64,000 nucleotides of DNA from Archegozetes longisetosus. Taxonomy: Eukaryota > Arthropoda > Arachnida > Sarcoptiformes > Trhypochthoniidae. Shown piece after piece: positions 24,187 through 36,462 of this stretch. Location of the stretch: the NCBI GenBank assembly GCA_018873245.2, contig JAEMBT020000002.1:1928001-1992000 (forward strand), in the 5' to 3' direction. The notes under the pieces are model-generated. The model saw only the letters and a list, made by a program, of their open reading frames with translations, had not been told where the DNA came from and searched no databases. Position numbers and translations under genes: made by a program. Numbering within the stretch: the first letter of the stretch is position 1; each line of letters starts with the position of its first letter.

Positions 24187-24627
24187 CTAGGGAAGGGTGC
24201 GATCTGAGGAAGTCAGATCAAGATATCTTTGATCTGGCATTAATCTATGCGACAATTAGATTGACCAAAACTCAAAAACTTGTGCTTATGAGCTCTCGTT
24301 TGTCCGCAATCAGTAATTTAAAATGCAATCCTTAACATTGCTTTGTATGACAGCAATGTATGCTGTAATGCCTTTGCCTTATGCCATATAAAGTTGGCTT
24401 CACTGTTCAGTTTAATGTTTGTCAAAGCGTTCAATGCATATGAGTAGCAGAGTGGGCATTACTGCCATACAAAGCAGTGCTAAAAATTGCATTTTAAATT
24501 ACCGATTGCGGACAAACAAGAGCTCATAAGCACGAATTTTTGAGTTTTAGTCAATCTAATTGTCGCATAGATTAATGCCAAATCAAAAGTATCTTGATCT
24601 GACTTCCTCAGATCGCACCCTTCCTAG
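24187..24627. mobile_element. Foldback MITE, Harbinger-like, 441 bp
   Basis: Arms of about 200 bp are near-perfect inverted copies starting CTAGGGAAGGGTGCGATCTG (CTAGGAAGGGTGCG at the other end). TAA flanks both ends, the 3-bp target typical of PIF/Harbinger elements. No coding sequence. The centre (TATGCTGTAATGCC and onward) forms the loop. Confidence 0.75.
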
Positions 24628-25608
24628 TAAGTAAAACTCTATATATCGTTCGCTGAGTAAAATAGGTTTTTACATTTTACTTAAGATACAAATTTTAATT
24701 TCGATTTTATGATACAATTCAATTTTAATATTTTATTGGAATTAAAATAAAGTTATTAAAATAAATTGAAAAGTATTGGAACATAAAACGAGAAGATATT
24801 CTGAGAATAATCAAAAGATTTAAAGTTCTAGTGATTTGATTCGTTTACTTAACCACAGGAATTTTGTTAACTTCTTATGTGATTTTAAACTTGAGTGCAG
24901 TGTTTTATTATTACTATATCATAACTTGTCATTTGTGGTATTCCCCAGAGCATTCTATTTGCCCTCATGGCTTCTTTCGTAAATCATATGCTTCTATATT
25001 AGTTGCCATAATTTCAAAATCAAATTATCAACATTAATAAGAAATCCAAGATTTTAAAAAAAGTAGATTCTGGAAAACTTTCCTCAATTACATCTTTATT
25101 ATTTAGTCTAAGTACAATCTATTTAGAAATCAATAACTATAGTGATAACCTTTGGTTTGAGTTCTTGTTCTTGATCTCGATCACATGCTCCCAGTTGTCA
25201 ATACATTAATTTATTTTGTAATTTATGGTGTTTTCAACAATATTCTACCGTATGCTATATCTATGTATGTCCAGATAGCATTTATTCTATATTACTCTTG
25301 TCGTAAGCATCACGTCTTATGTTAACTATGAAGCAAGTAAATCTTATTAACTATTAAACTCTTTGTATCTTATTTTCGAGGTTATTGAAGATATTATTTG
25401 TCGAATTGAAGTAAACAAATTTTATACTCTTAATTCTACTCGAATTTTGATTTTATCCCAAGTTAATATTTATTCGCAATGGCTCCTTTAACGCCAAAAG
25501 AATCTATTTTAAATCGAATTTCGAGCTATTTATTTCCAATATTATAACTAAAGCTTGGTTATAAATGGTTAGAGTCAGGTTAGTTATGTTGAATTAGGTT
25601 AGTATGAA

Positions 25609-26125
25609 TAGGGTACCACCCGTCCCGTTTTTGACGAAACAGTCCCGTCTTTTTAAAGATAAAAGATAAAAATCCCGTCAGACTAAAAACTCTCGACGGG
25701 ACAATTAGTTGTCTCGCTTTCCAATTTTCATTTTAAAAATATGTTTAGAAAAATATCTCTTAGAAAGTCAACCATTGAATTTATTTTACAAATGATAAGG
25801 GATAAGAAATCCAGTTTAATATTTTGGACACCTGTAGTTTAAAATAAAAAGTTATCGAATTAATCTTTTCTACCTTGCCATATCTGATACAAACCAGCGT
25901 TTCTTACTTTTGGATAACCTTTGAAAGATGCCATTTCTAAGAAAAAATATACTTTTGAAATCAACCATGACTAATAATTTTCAATGTTTTAACATTAGAA
26001 TGTATTGTTGACACCTAAATATTTGTAATGACAAATAAAAGCGGCATTTTTCTTTTTAAAAATATAAGGGTCTCCCCTTTGATATTTTTGTCCCGTCATG
26101 AGCCTAGCCAGAGGTGGTCACCCTA
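25609..26125. mobile_element. hAT-type element with TAGGGT ends at the arm boundary
   Basis: Left end TAGGGTACCACCCGTCCCG followed by AACAGTCCCGTC; right end GGTGGTCACCCTA. This end type (GGTGACCA then GTCCCG and AGTCCCG) is seen in several animal hAT families. No matching 8-bp flanks were found. The right end coincides with the point where arm 2 similarity to arm 1 stops, so one flank may have been lost in the rearrangement. Confidence 0.6.
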
Positions 26126-28216
26126 CCACCACAAAACTTTATATAAGCGAGTTTCTTGTCATAAGTTAAAAGTTATTCTCTTATTACTAAAGCTTTTGAT
26201 ACTAGTTATCAAAAAGGATTGTTTACAGAAATTATATTTAGTGATAAATTATTATTAAGTAATTATTATTAAGCAATATTAATAAGTAATAGTTTTACAA
26301 CTGTTAGATTTGTTGTCGTGAGGTCTGAGTTGCTTATGCACAAACAGTAATGAATATTAAATTCAATTCTCATGACAGCAATCATAAGATATCGAAAGTC
26401 GTAAAGTATAGAGCTTTTATCAATGCATTATTAACGTAACTCATGTAGAGATCCCATTAAATGGCTTAAATTTTTCTTAAAAATGGTGTGTTCAGCTGAT
26501 TTTAAAAATTTTGCAAAACCTTCGTTTAATTTGGTTTTATGTTTAAAAGTTGTTACATAAAGAAATTATGATAAATATTGAACTCAAATCAGGACATGAT
26601 TAAATTCAATCTTCAACTGATTTCCTGTAAATATTATTACTAAAATCAGATCACTAATATATCATTATTTGATAGATATTTATGATACATTAGAAAATAT
26701 TGCTAAACCATAAGTTTACAGTGATTCTCACGAATTAAAACAAGTGACCTATACTTAAAACCTTTCTCTGCAATACTCAAAAACAGTTTTATGGATTTGA
26801 TTTATTTAACTAATTTTGCACTTAGCAAACGTGTGCATTTAATTAGTCAGAAAGGGTTAAAACAATTAGTTGGAATCTCTTATTATAAATAGGACTCTTA
26901 GTCGCCTGTTTAAATCGAAGAATACTGTCAAATTCGAGATTGGCTGATTTCACTTAACCCGGTTTTAAAAATCGATGACAGAATATAAAATAAAAAATTA
27001 TACTTACGTTTTCTAACCAATGTAATGATATTCCATAAATTTGTGAAAAATAGGTTATTTTTAATAAATTATGATGATATAACATTTTTCTATATTTTGT
27101 TACGGGTAGAATTCTTCCCCAAAATGTTGATGAAAATAGTTTCATTAACCAATGTCAACCGAATTATAAGGGATATATCGATATCTCACCACCGTTTGAG
27201 CAGAGCAGAAATTCATTGAGCTTCTAAATTCAGAAATTTCTAAAACCGGATTTCTCTTAGAATAACCTCTGATTCTAACCAAACCCTAAGACCTGACTTA
27301 TAAGTAATACATTTGATTTATGTTATCAATTAATTCCTTTGTTACTAACAATGTCGCCAAGCAATCATTGATTTGCGATTCCATCACTTCAAGGCATCAG
27401 ATTTCAATTCTATCTACAGTATAATATAGTAAATCTACTATCAACAATTCAAAATATTCATCAAAATATTTTGAATGCAGAATAAATTTTCATACCATAA
27501 TCTAAGTTTAAAGCCCTTTTAGAGTCTAAAAGTTATGAGATCTTGAAAAAAAATTGTCAACTTCAATCACTGATTGAGTGCGACAAAATTAAAACTTTCT
27601 CAAAACTCTTTTGAGTCTTCTTTCATGATATTCTGTTCAAGCAATGAAAAGTGATCTTAAAGTAAAGGCCTTGCCAAATTTCTTTGAAAAAGATTAGAAA
27701 TATATTATTAAAAATACTCAAATAGTGTTCAAAAAGATATTAAATTTTTGAGACCGTTTTTGAAAGAGAACAAAGACTGAAGAATTGATTTATTTTTCGT
27801 GTAATTATAAATCTAAAGCTTAGAACAAAACAATTAGAAAATACATTAAAATATTTCCTCTCCTAGAATAACTTTTTTTGGACAAATAAGAAGTTCAATA
27901 AAAGATAGTGTTTAATAATTGAAAACTCGCTAATGTGGGCCACTAACGAATGTCAGAATAAATATGTTTTACTAGTGAAAACTTATCATAAACTTTATTG
28001 CGTTCACCAATAAAACACTGAGTCACCACTATAACACATCTTATTATATTCGTATACCTATTATGTGAGCAATAAATTATGTCTTTGAAAATGATCAAAA
28101 TGAATTTATAAATTTCATAATCTTAATTGCGAGAAGTGAACATGTTTCATAAAAGTTTAAGACTTCCTTAAAAGTGAATTAATGAATAAATGCAAAGTTA
28201 ATTGAAAAGTTCAATG

Positions 28217-28333
28217 TGTAGGGCCATATCGCACTGAAAGCAGCGGTTCTCGTTTGATGAGCGAAGTTCAGCAGCGTCGAGCCTCATTAGTACTTGGGAG
28301 GGATTCTACTTGGAAATAGAGGGTTCTCTACAC
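28217..28333 (+). pseudogene. 5S rRNA-like sequence 3
   Basis: Counterpart of sequence 2 in the other arm. Keeps TGTAGGGCCATATCGCACTG, GCGGTTCTCG, GCAGCGTCGAGCC and TTAGTACTTGGGAGGGATTC. Deviations: GATGAGCG for GATCACCG, and a decayed 3' end. Confidence 0.7.
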
Positions 28334-28487
28334 TTCTTTTGATTTTGTTTCCTATTTTGATTAAATCGCTGATTATGACAAAAGTTGAATTTTGGAGAAT
28401 TAAGAAAATCAAGAAAATAAATATACTGAAGTTACAATCAATATTTGTTATAGCAAAGTTGTCATGATAAAATAAAGTTTAGAGCAC

Positions 28488-28592
28488 CCGGTATTCGCAG
28501 GTTGTCTCCCTTCCAAGTACCAACCAGCTCGATGCCATTTAACTTAGGTGATCATACGAGAACCGGTAATTTCAGCCTAATATGGCCCTAAA
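28488..28592 (-). pseudogene. 5S rRNA-like sequence 4
   Basis: Counterpart of sequence 1, on the minus strand. It retains GGTTCTCGTATGATCACC, AAGTTAAATGGCATCGAGC and GGTATTCGCAGG-type end motifs. Degenerate in the same places as sequence 1. Confidence 0.65.
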
Positions 28593-30665
28593 CAATATGA
28601 GCTTGAATCTATCAGTTACTTATTGATTGAGTTCTAACGCTGACAATCAACAGATAACTTTGTAATGAGACGTTTAAGTTCAAATTATCATTATTTGTAA
28701 CATTAGGTTAAATTAAGATATTTCAATTCAGAGTTAAATATAGTTTTGTGGATTAACTCATTAATTCAATTGAAATTTAGTGAATATTTTGCAATTTCAT
28801 AAAGACTTTCGTAGTTTATGCTCAATAGGATTACTGTATTTTGAATGAGGTACAAATGAAATAATTTTCTTAGAGACATATTTTATTTGAAGCCAAGTAT
28901 TGGGTAGTAATTGAATATAATGACGAAATGCGTTGTAAATGATGACTAAATGTCATTCGATTGGTTAACGTATAAGAAGTAAATCATATAAAAAGGGAAT
29001 AATTATTTATTTTTACATAAGTCTGTGGACTATTAAAGTACTTTTACTTAGTTTGAATCAGTTTTATATTATCTTTAATTATTACTTTCTCTGAAAAGTA
29101 ATTTGAGGTATGATTTTCATTAATTTTTTTAACAATAATTGTGCTTTGAGTCAATACTCATTAGATTAAAATGTTTTGAAGCCATTGAATAAAAATTTTA
29201 TTTTTTCAATATTTATATGAATTCAAATTATGTTAATTTTAAACTTTATATTTGAAATACTTTAAGTTTTTCTTAAATTTGACCCTAAAATAGAATCGAA
29301 ATATGTTTTAAACTAGTTTTTTGATCTTTGGTTTTAAGGAACTTATCGAACATAAAATTTTTAGGGGTTTGTAATCTTCGATTCGATGTTTTGTCAAAAA
29401 TTCAAAAATTTGTTAACAACTTCTCATTTTTTGAATTTCTTAGAATTGAAAGCGCTTTAGTTTAATAGAAAAGTTGATTATTATAAGTATTTTTAACGTT
29501 AAGTTTTTATCATACTTGTAATTAGATTTGATCATATCGTCAACAATAGGATTGAAGTTTTGAACATTTAAGCGATGGCGTCACGAAAAGGTTAGTAACA
29601 GAGCATAAGATTAATTCAATTCTAAAAACAAGTGTTTGTTCGTATGATAGCTGATTAACAGCTTTCACTACAAGGTTTAGGTTTCTCAAATCGAGAATGT
29701 GTTGGGTTGTAGTCCCCTTTGTCCAAATGTGAAATGGTTATTATTCCTCTGCAACTTTGCACCTAAATTTACATTAAGTACTTTTAAAGTTAAATTTATG
29801 CTTTTCCCTTATACAGTCGGGAACTTTTGAAGTAGATTATAAATTTGAGACTGTATTTAGATCCATACTTCGGTCACAAAGATTCAGGTTTGAAGAATTT
29901 GTCTGTAGATTTACTTAGCAAAATGATGCTTTAATTGATTGTTAGTTAAGTTTACGAAACAAGTTTAAGTACAAATTTGAATTTTGCTAAAAACTGTTTG
30001 AGTATCCAACTTTGGCATCCTCTTTCCTTACACTCTCAGATTTTGTGCTGTAAGCGCTCTTCCAGAGTTTCAGACCTTTGTATCTACAACCGAACTCTTG
30101 ATATCCGATCAATTTAAAGCAGTGAATAACACGTTTTGTTTTCATAAGTTGAGTTATTTATGACAACAAACATATAGTTCTAAACTAATAATTGTTGCTT
30201 ATGAAAGTTGCAATACTTTATCATTTCTAAAGTTAATATTGTTAGATATCTAGTGTTTCAGGTTCTGTCATAAGATAAATCATTTTTCAGATACTTGTTT
30301 ATCAGCGAACATACACTTCGTAAACATTTTATTAGACACAAAACTATTTTCGTAATAATTTTGTATAATTACATCCTTAAATGATTAAATACTATCTGAA
30401 AAGTTTAAACTTGGACATTATTATAGTAAATGAAACTATTATTCGTGAGACATTGAATTTGCTATTCATGAATATGGTGTTTACTTTTATTTGATAATTT
30501 GACAAAAGATTTAAACCATTAAAATTAACTCAATTAGTTGATAAATTCAATATCTTGAGAATGAAATTATTGAAGCTTGAATATAATGAGAAGTGTTTTA
30601 TAGATATTTATGGAATCTAATTACAGCTTTAAGCTTTATTTCTTAGCTCTTATATCCATCATTTG

Positions 30666-31130
30666 GGGTAAATCCGGGCTAATGGGTCTAAGGGAGTTCC
30701 CGACCCCTTACCTTCAAGTGTAATACACCATTGGATTCAGTTCGTCGAGCTGAACATTTTGATACCACACTTGACTACTTCCAACCCGAACCTGACCACT
30801 TCTGGCCACCGAGACCTAACCCCCTCGAGAATCCAGGTTTGTCCATTACGAGGTACTAAACCAAACAATGATGTATATCTCGAGAACTACTTGAGATAAT
30901 TGACCAAGTGAGATATCAAAAGGTTCAGTTCGATGTCCTGAGTTCAATGATATATCACTTGGCGAGGTCGGCCACTCCCGTCGGGAGTTGTCCAGAAGTG
31001 GTCAGGTTCGGGTCAAAAGTGGTCAAGTGTAGTATCAAAATGTTCAGCTTGACGAACTCGATCTAATGATATATCACACTTGAGGGTGGGAGGTCGGGAA
31101 CCCCTTTAGACCCATTAGCCCGGATTCACT
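30666..31130. mobile_element. Mutator-like MITE, 465 bp, upstream of Argonaute C
   Basis: Inverted ends share AATCCGGGCTAATGGGTCT, and similarity continues for about 100 bp. The flanks are an exact 9-bp duplication, CATCATTTG (30657-30665 and 31131-31139), the length typical of Mutator-like elements. Arm 1 has no insertion at the matching point. It sits about 33 bp 5' of the first recognisable Argonaute exon. Confidence 0.75.
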
Positions 31131-31163
31131 CATCATTTGATTTATTTGATAAATTACGAATAG

Positions 31164-34114
31164 AGAGTGGTCAATATATGGATCGTCGCAATAGTAATCA
31201 AAGGGGTGAACAACAATGGGATCGTCGTGAGAGAGATCGCGGAGATTTCCAGCCATCTCGTGAATCGCGATCTAATACGAGTTATAATTTACATCCCGAA
31301 ACTCGGGGTGAAAGACACACTTCCAATGCAAATGTCAGACTATTATGTGAAACGCCTATTGATAGATCGTCAAAACTAACTAAATTTCCCAAAGGAAACG
31401 AAGGAGAAGATGATCCTTTGCCAATCATTGCCAACCATTATCCTCTGAAAATTGATTTAAAAAAGTACTATCACTACGAGATGGACATTAAAGTAGCTGA
31501 ACAAAGTGACAGTTCTGGTGCTGCCAGCGGTAATAGACGGCAGAAAACAAGAAAACTGGCTCAAAAAGAAAATTTTGAAGTCATTGAGGCTGTTAAAAAT
31601 CAATGGAATGATGTTTTTGGGAATAGAGTTTATGTTTTTGACGGTAAGAAAAGTATTCATACTGTAGAAAAACTTTCTATCGATGACGGACAAAAATTCG
31701 AACGTAATATAAACGTCAAGATTGACGGCTATAGAGAAAGCACGTATCAAGTTATCATTAAATTCGCTAATGAAGTCGATTTGAGTTTATTGGATCACTT
31801 TTATGAAGGAAGACTTATTGATGCAACATATGGACAACTTCAGAAAGTTTTACAAGTCTTAGAGATTATATTGCGTTACATTCCGTCACAAATGTATACA
31901 CCTGTCGGAAAATGGCTTTATTCAAAAGAAAATTTCCGACCAATTGGTAATAATGCAGTGATAGCTTTCGGTCATTACCAAACCGTCAATATCACTGAAT
32001 GTGGATTAACACTTGTTGTTGACCGAAATGCAACTCTTTTTCGGTCTTCTGGATCTCTCGTTGAGTTTATTGCTGAAACAGTTGGTATCAAACCCGAACA
32101 ACTAAAAACAAAAGTACTCAACGAGAATGAAATCAATAAAATTAATCGTCAATTACGCGGACTTCGCATATTTAATAAACATGTTAGAGACAGTAAACGT
32201 ATTGATACGTGCGACCAATTGATCTCTGAAAAAGCGAATGAATTCACGTTTGAAAGATAAAGAAATGATGGAAATGGGAGAAAGTCCATAACTGTTCAGG
32301 ACTACTTTTATCAAGAGTATAACATAACACTTGACTATCCAAATATTCCTCTGGTTCTATTAAAAAATGGAAACAAACTCCCTGTAGAGGTTTGTTATGT
32401 ATGTCCTGAACAGCCTTTGCCTAAAAAACTCGAAACCAATCGTTTAAAATAAATGATCGTCAGAGACTCAAATTCAATGAAACCTATCGAAAGATTTGGT
32501 TTCATTCACGATACGGTGATGAACATAATTAGCAAAAGTAAAGACTTATTGAAAGCGTTCGGTGTTCAAATCATTGAGAAACCGATTAAACTCAATGCTA
32601 GACAAATAATTCCACCTAAACTTAAAGGTTATCATAAAAGGTCAATGAAGGTGTTGATTTGAATAACTGGATATTTATAAATCTATCACCAAAAGTTAAG
32701 GATCAGATGCGAAGAGTAGAAAAATTTGTAAATGAAATGTGCAAATTCGCACATAATATGGGAATCACTATCAGAAATCCTTCCATCCTAAACGAAAACT
32801 ATGATTCAAAAACACTTGACCTGATCTATACTAGGGCTAAAGAAATTTGTCCCGATCTTCAGCTAATCATGTTTTGCATTCCTTCAACTGCTAATCGTGA
32901 TGATTGGGACTATTATGAAGATAACGACACAGATGAAGACAATTCAAGCTCTGGTATCTATGAACATATCAAGTCTTATGGAGATGTCAATTATGGGATT
33001 ATGACTCAATGTATAAGTGACGATAACCTGTTGGACATTCCGAGAGATATTTCGATAACTTATTGCTTAAGATTAATTGCAAACTCGATGGTAAGAATGT
33101 CATAATAAGTCCAAATTCAAGACTTCCAATCATGAATCACAATTTAATGATTGTTGGTGTCGATGTGACCCATCCCGGATCTAATACTTCTGGTAATGAT
33201 TCAAGAATTGTATCATCAATTGCAGCAGTCGTTGGTTCTTATGATAAAGACTTTATTAAATATAGAGCTGAAGTCAGAGTTCAACCAAAAAATAAATTAG
33301 AAGTAGTCGTAAACTTCAATATAATGATCTCTGATTACTGAAAAATTACAAGGCGTTTAATGGTAGATATCCTGAAAGTATTGTGATTTATCGCGATGGC
33401 GTTTCTGAGGGACAATACGATCAAGTATTGGATACTGAATGCAAACTTCTTTTCAAAGCGTGTAATCAACTGACACCTAATTATAAGCCAAAAGTGACAT
33501 ATTGTGTGGTAGTAAAAAGACATCACACGAGATTCATTACTTTTAATGAACAAACAGATGAAAGAACTGGTATACCAATTTTGAACATTCCCGCAGGAAC
33601 AGTAGTCGACACAACTGTTGTTAATCCTATGCATAGAGAGTCTTATCTGTGTTCACACAAAGGATTTCTTGTAAGTAATCTAATTATTTGGAGAGAACGA
33701 GTTAAGTGACTGTCTTTAGTGTTCACTTGAAATGTTTTCTGCATCGTCTTTATTTTTATTCAATAATTTCAATGAATGATTGTTTTAAAGGGCACAAGTC
33801 GTCCGACCAGATATGTTGTTCTCCGAGATGACAACAATATGAGCGCCGACGATAACCAAAAGCTCTCTTATTATCTTTGCTTTCTTTCTGGTCGCACAAC
33901 AAAATCGATTTCCATTCCTATTCCTGTACAATATGCAGACTTGGCCGCATATAGATTTAAATTTTATATCCTGACAAACAATATTGGAAGTGGTGGCACA
34001 ACAATCAATCAGACCGAGGAAGAAAGAGAAGCGCGAGAGTCGAGAGTCGCTCAACAGCTTAATCAACAGATTGTTGTTAACGATTCACTTAAGAATCGTT
34101 TCTATTATGGATAA
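31164..34114 (+). pseudogene. AGO: Argonaute copy C, multiply disrupted
   Basis: Same exon structure as copy A (31164-33670 and 33791-34114; intron 33671-33790) and very similar protein. Lesions relative to A: TAA stops at 32258-32260 and 32450-32452, and single-base deletions near 32640, 33046 and 33333, plus a 6-nt in-frame deletion in MID. It still has an ATG at about 31176 (copy A reads ATT there) and the intact A-run at the site of copy A's frameshift. The catalytic-site Asp in place of His is shared. The N-terminal tail has Arg/Asp/Glu-rich sequence where A has GQQRG repeats. Transcription is possible, but a full-length protein is not. Confidence 0.85.
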
Positions 34115-34687
34115 AAATTTTGATAATCTTATCTTTTATGCGTTTCATTATAAATGATAATAAAAAGGAATTTCTTATGTCAATTGACTCTTATATTATG
34201 ATTATATTCGAATTACTTTATCAATCCTTTTATTGGGCTCTAATGTTTGAAAAGTTATTTTGTGTTCTTATTATCATTGTTATTATAATATAACCGTGAA
34301 GTTCAGAAACACATAACAAATAATTATGTAACGATTGATAAATTTTCAATTTATATCTGACTTTTGAAAAATCTTTAAAAATAAATCTTATCTGCAATAA
34401 ATGAGTGTATGGATTATCTGAATTCTTTTACTATCAACCAGTAATCAACTGATGTGATCTGTTTTCAAATATTTATTATGTCGAATAAAACTTTGACTAA
34501 GGGCTTGAGTTTTTCAAAACTTTCGGCAATAGCTTCATCTGCAAATTAAGATATTTTTGAACTAAACATAAATCTTAGATTCAAAATTAACTTTCAACCT
34601 GAAAATTATTTGATAAATTGAAAAATTATTTCAAAATTTTAAAGATTAGTTTGATTTAAATTTCTATGGAACACTATGAGTGGCAGA

Positions 34688-35185
34688 TAGGGTGATTACA
34701 TGTCCTTCATAGTGCTGGACAGTCTTGCAAATCGGATCCTGTGTGCTGAAGAGGTATTATGCTGGACGCATTTGTCCTACATTTCATTAAATCTTAATAT
34801 TAAAATTTCACTTTCATCAGATTTAGTCTCCAAATACTTTTTCTAATGTCATATTGGTAAAACACTTATGGATAAATGAACGAAATAGAATGGATATTAA
34901 TTTAATTAAAGCAGAATTATATACAAGATTTAATTTTCAATGTTCTGTTCTGAATTTCATAATTTTTTTAAAAATAATACTCCTTTACTTAACGCTATTA
35001 AATCAGGTAAAAATATAGGTTCAGACATAAATAAGCAAGATGTAAATAATCTTTAAAAACTAATGTATGAAAAGTGTTTGAATATGTAAAATTAACATTG
35101 AGTTCAAAATGAAATTTTAAAAATTTACAAGGGGGCCCTTACATTTCTTCCCCTTCATTTTCGAAAAATATATGTGATCACCCTA
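34688..35185. mobile_element. hAT MITE, 498 bp, with filled and empty sites
   Basis: Perfect terminal TAGGGTGA/TCACCCTA, an exact 8-bp duplication GTGGCAGA (34680-34687 and 35186-35193), and an empty single-copy site in arm 1 (13913-13920, reverse complement). No coding sequence. The left end has ATGTCC and CTGGACAGTC motifs like the element at 25609. Confidence 0.9.
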
Positions 35186-36462
35186 GTGGCAGATAATTTT
35201 CTTCATATCAAGTCGATCGTGTCACGAACTGTCTAATTATATAGTCAAAGAAGAGATTATCTACATTGTAGGCATCGTGTTCAAAATGTTCTTATTAGTA
35301 GAATAATCGCAACTTATGCCTTATTTTATGAATAGCTCTTATGCTGATTTTGATTTTCAGTTATTTCGAGTGTTTTGCTTTACTATTAGATTGTTAAATA
35401 GCTATTATTTGTAAGCAAATGTCATATTAACTAATGAGTAGAGCAAAACGAATGTTCGAATTTATCTAATATAAGTGATATCAGAAATCGTATTTTTATT
35501 GAATTAATAAACGAGTTTTAGGCCTTGTTAGCTAAAAGTTGTACAATATAAGAATGTTAATAAACCATTCTTTGTCATAAAAACTTTTCTTAAGACCTAA
35601 AGAATCTATTGATTAAGTGAATGATAAAAATTGAATACAAACTTAAAGACAATATTAAAGTTTAGTGTTGTTGTCAGGTCTTATGATTTAATGATTAAAT
35701 TTTTGCATGTCAATTCATTAATACGATAAGCTAAAAGTGTAATCATCAATTAACTTGCTTCTTATTGTTCAGCTTCAATTGTTTGGTCTTAAGTTGCTCC
35801 TTTTTTTACTCTGTAGTCTTTGTGTAAGTTTCTTAAGAGAACATTATCAAAGTCAACACCTTATTGCCCAAAATCGATTTACAGCTCGAATAAGAAATTT
35901 TTTATTCATTGTAGAGAGAATTTTCTTTCTAGATCGTAGGATTGTATTATTATATAATAAGTTTTGGATGGTCAAATACTTATAGTTCAAGTATTTACGT
36001 AATTGCTAATCCGAGATTATTTCAACAGATATTGAAGTTAAATAACTAAATGTGACTAAAGTATTTACACTATTTAGGTTTATTGAATCGTGAGTTAATT
36101 TTGACAAAGTTTTCCATCCACGAATTCAAAATTAATTTAACTGATTCTGAGAAAAATTAGTTAAATTTGATGTCACTTTCTCAATAAGAACCTCTCACTT
36201 ACTTTTTCTGCTTAATTACGATTTATTATGTTAATTCTCAACAAAATAATAAATAAATACTCAATAGAAAATTATTATAAGAAAATACAAGGAAAAAAGT
36301 TTAAAACTTTAAGCACTCTATCAAAATGTTAATAAACAAAACTTTATTGAGAGATAATAATCGTTATGTCGGTACTAAATTTATCGCTTTCTCTCGAGAA
36401 AAAACCCGAAAAATGATGTCTTATTCTAATTACAGCATAAAAATGAATGGCACGTAAAAATG

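Larger units (their letters stand above)
26118..36460 (-). repeat. Arm 2 of the large inverted duplication
   Basis: Inverted copy of 11690-22145. It differs from arm 1 by two transposon insertions (30666-31130 and 34688-35185), by lacking the 12346-13327 element, and by having a shorter Argonaute repeat tail. Apart from the Argonaute pseudogene, the 5S-like pair and those elements, no gene is supported in 26130-28200, 28600-30650 or 35190-36460. Confidence 0.9.

Noticed and set aside
26028..26258. Open frame at the inner end of arm 2
   Set aside because: It crosses the end of a hAT element into arm sequence; composition is random-like.
31457..31750. Minus-strand frames over the Argonaute arms (also 16842-17147, 14545-14814 and 33785-34066)
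   Set aside because: Shadows of the Argonaute exons; none shows family similarity of its own.
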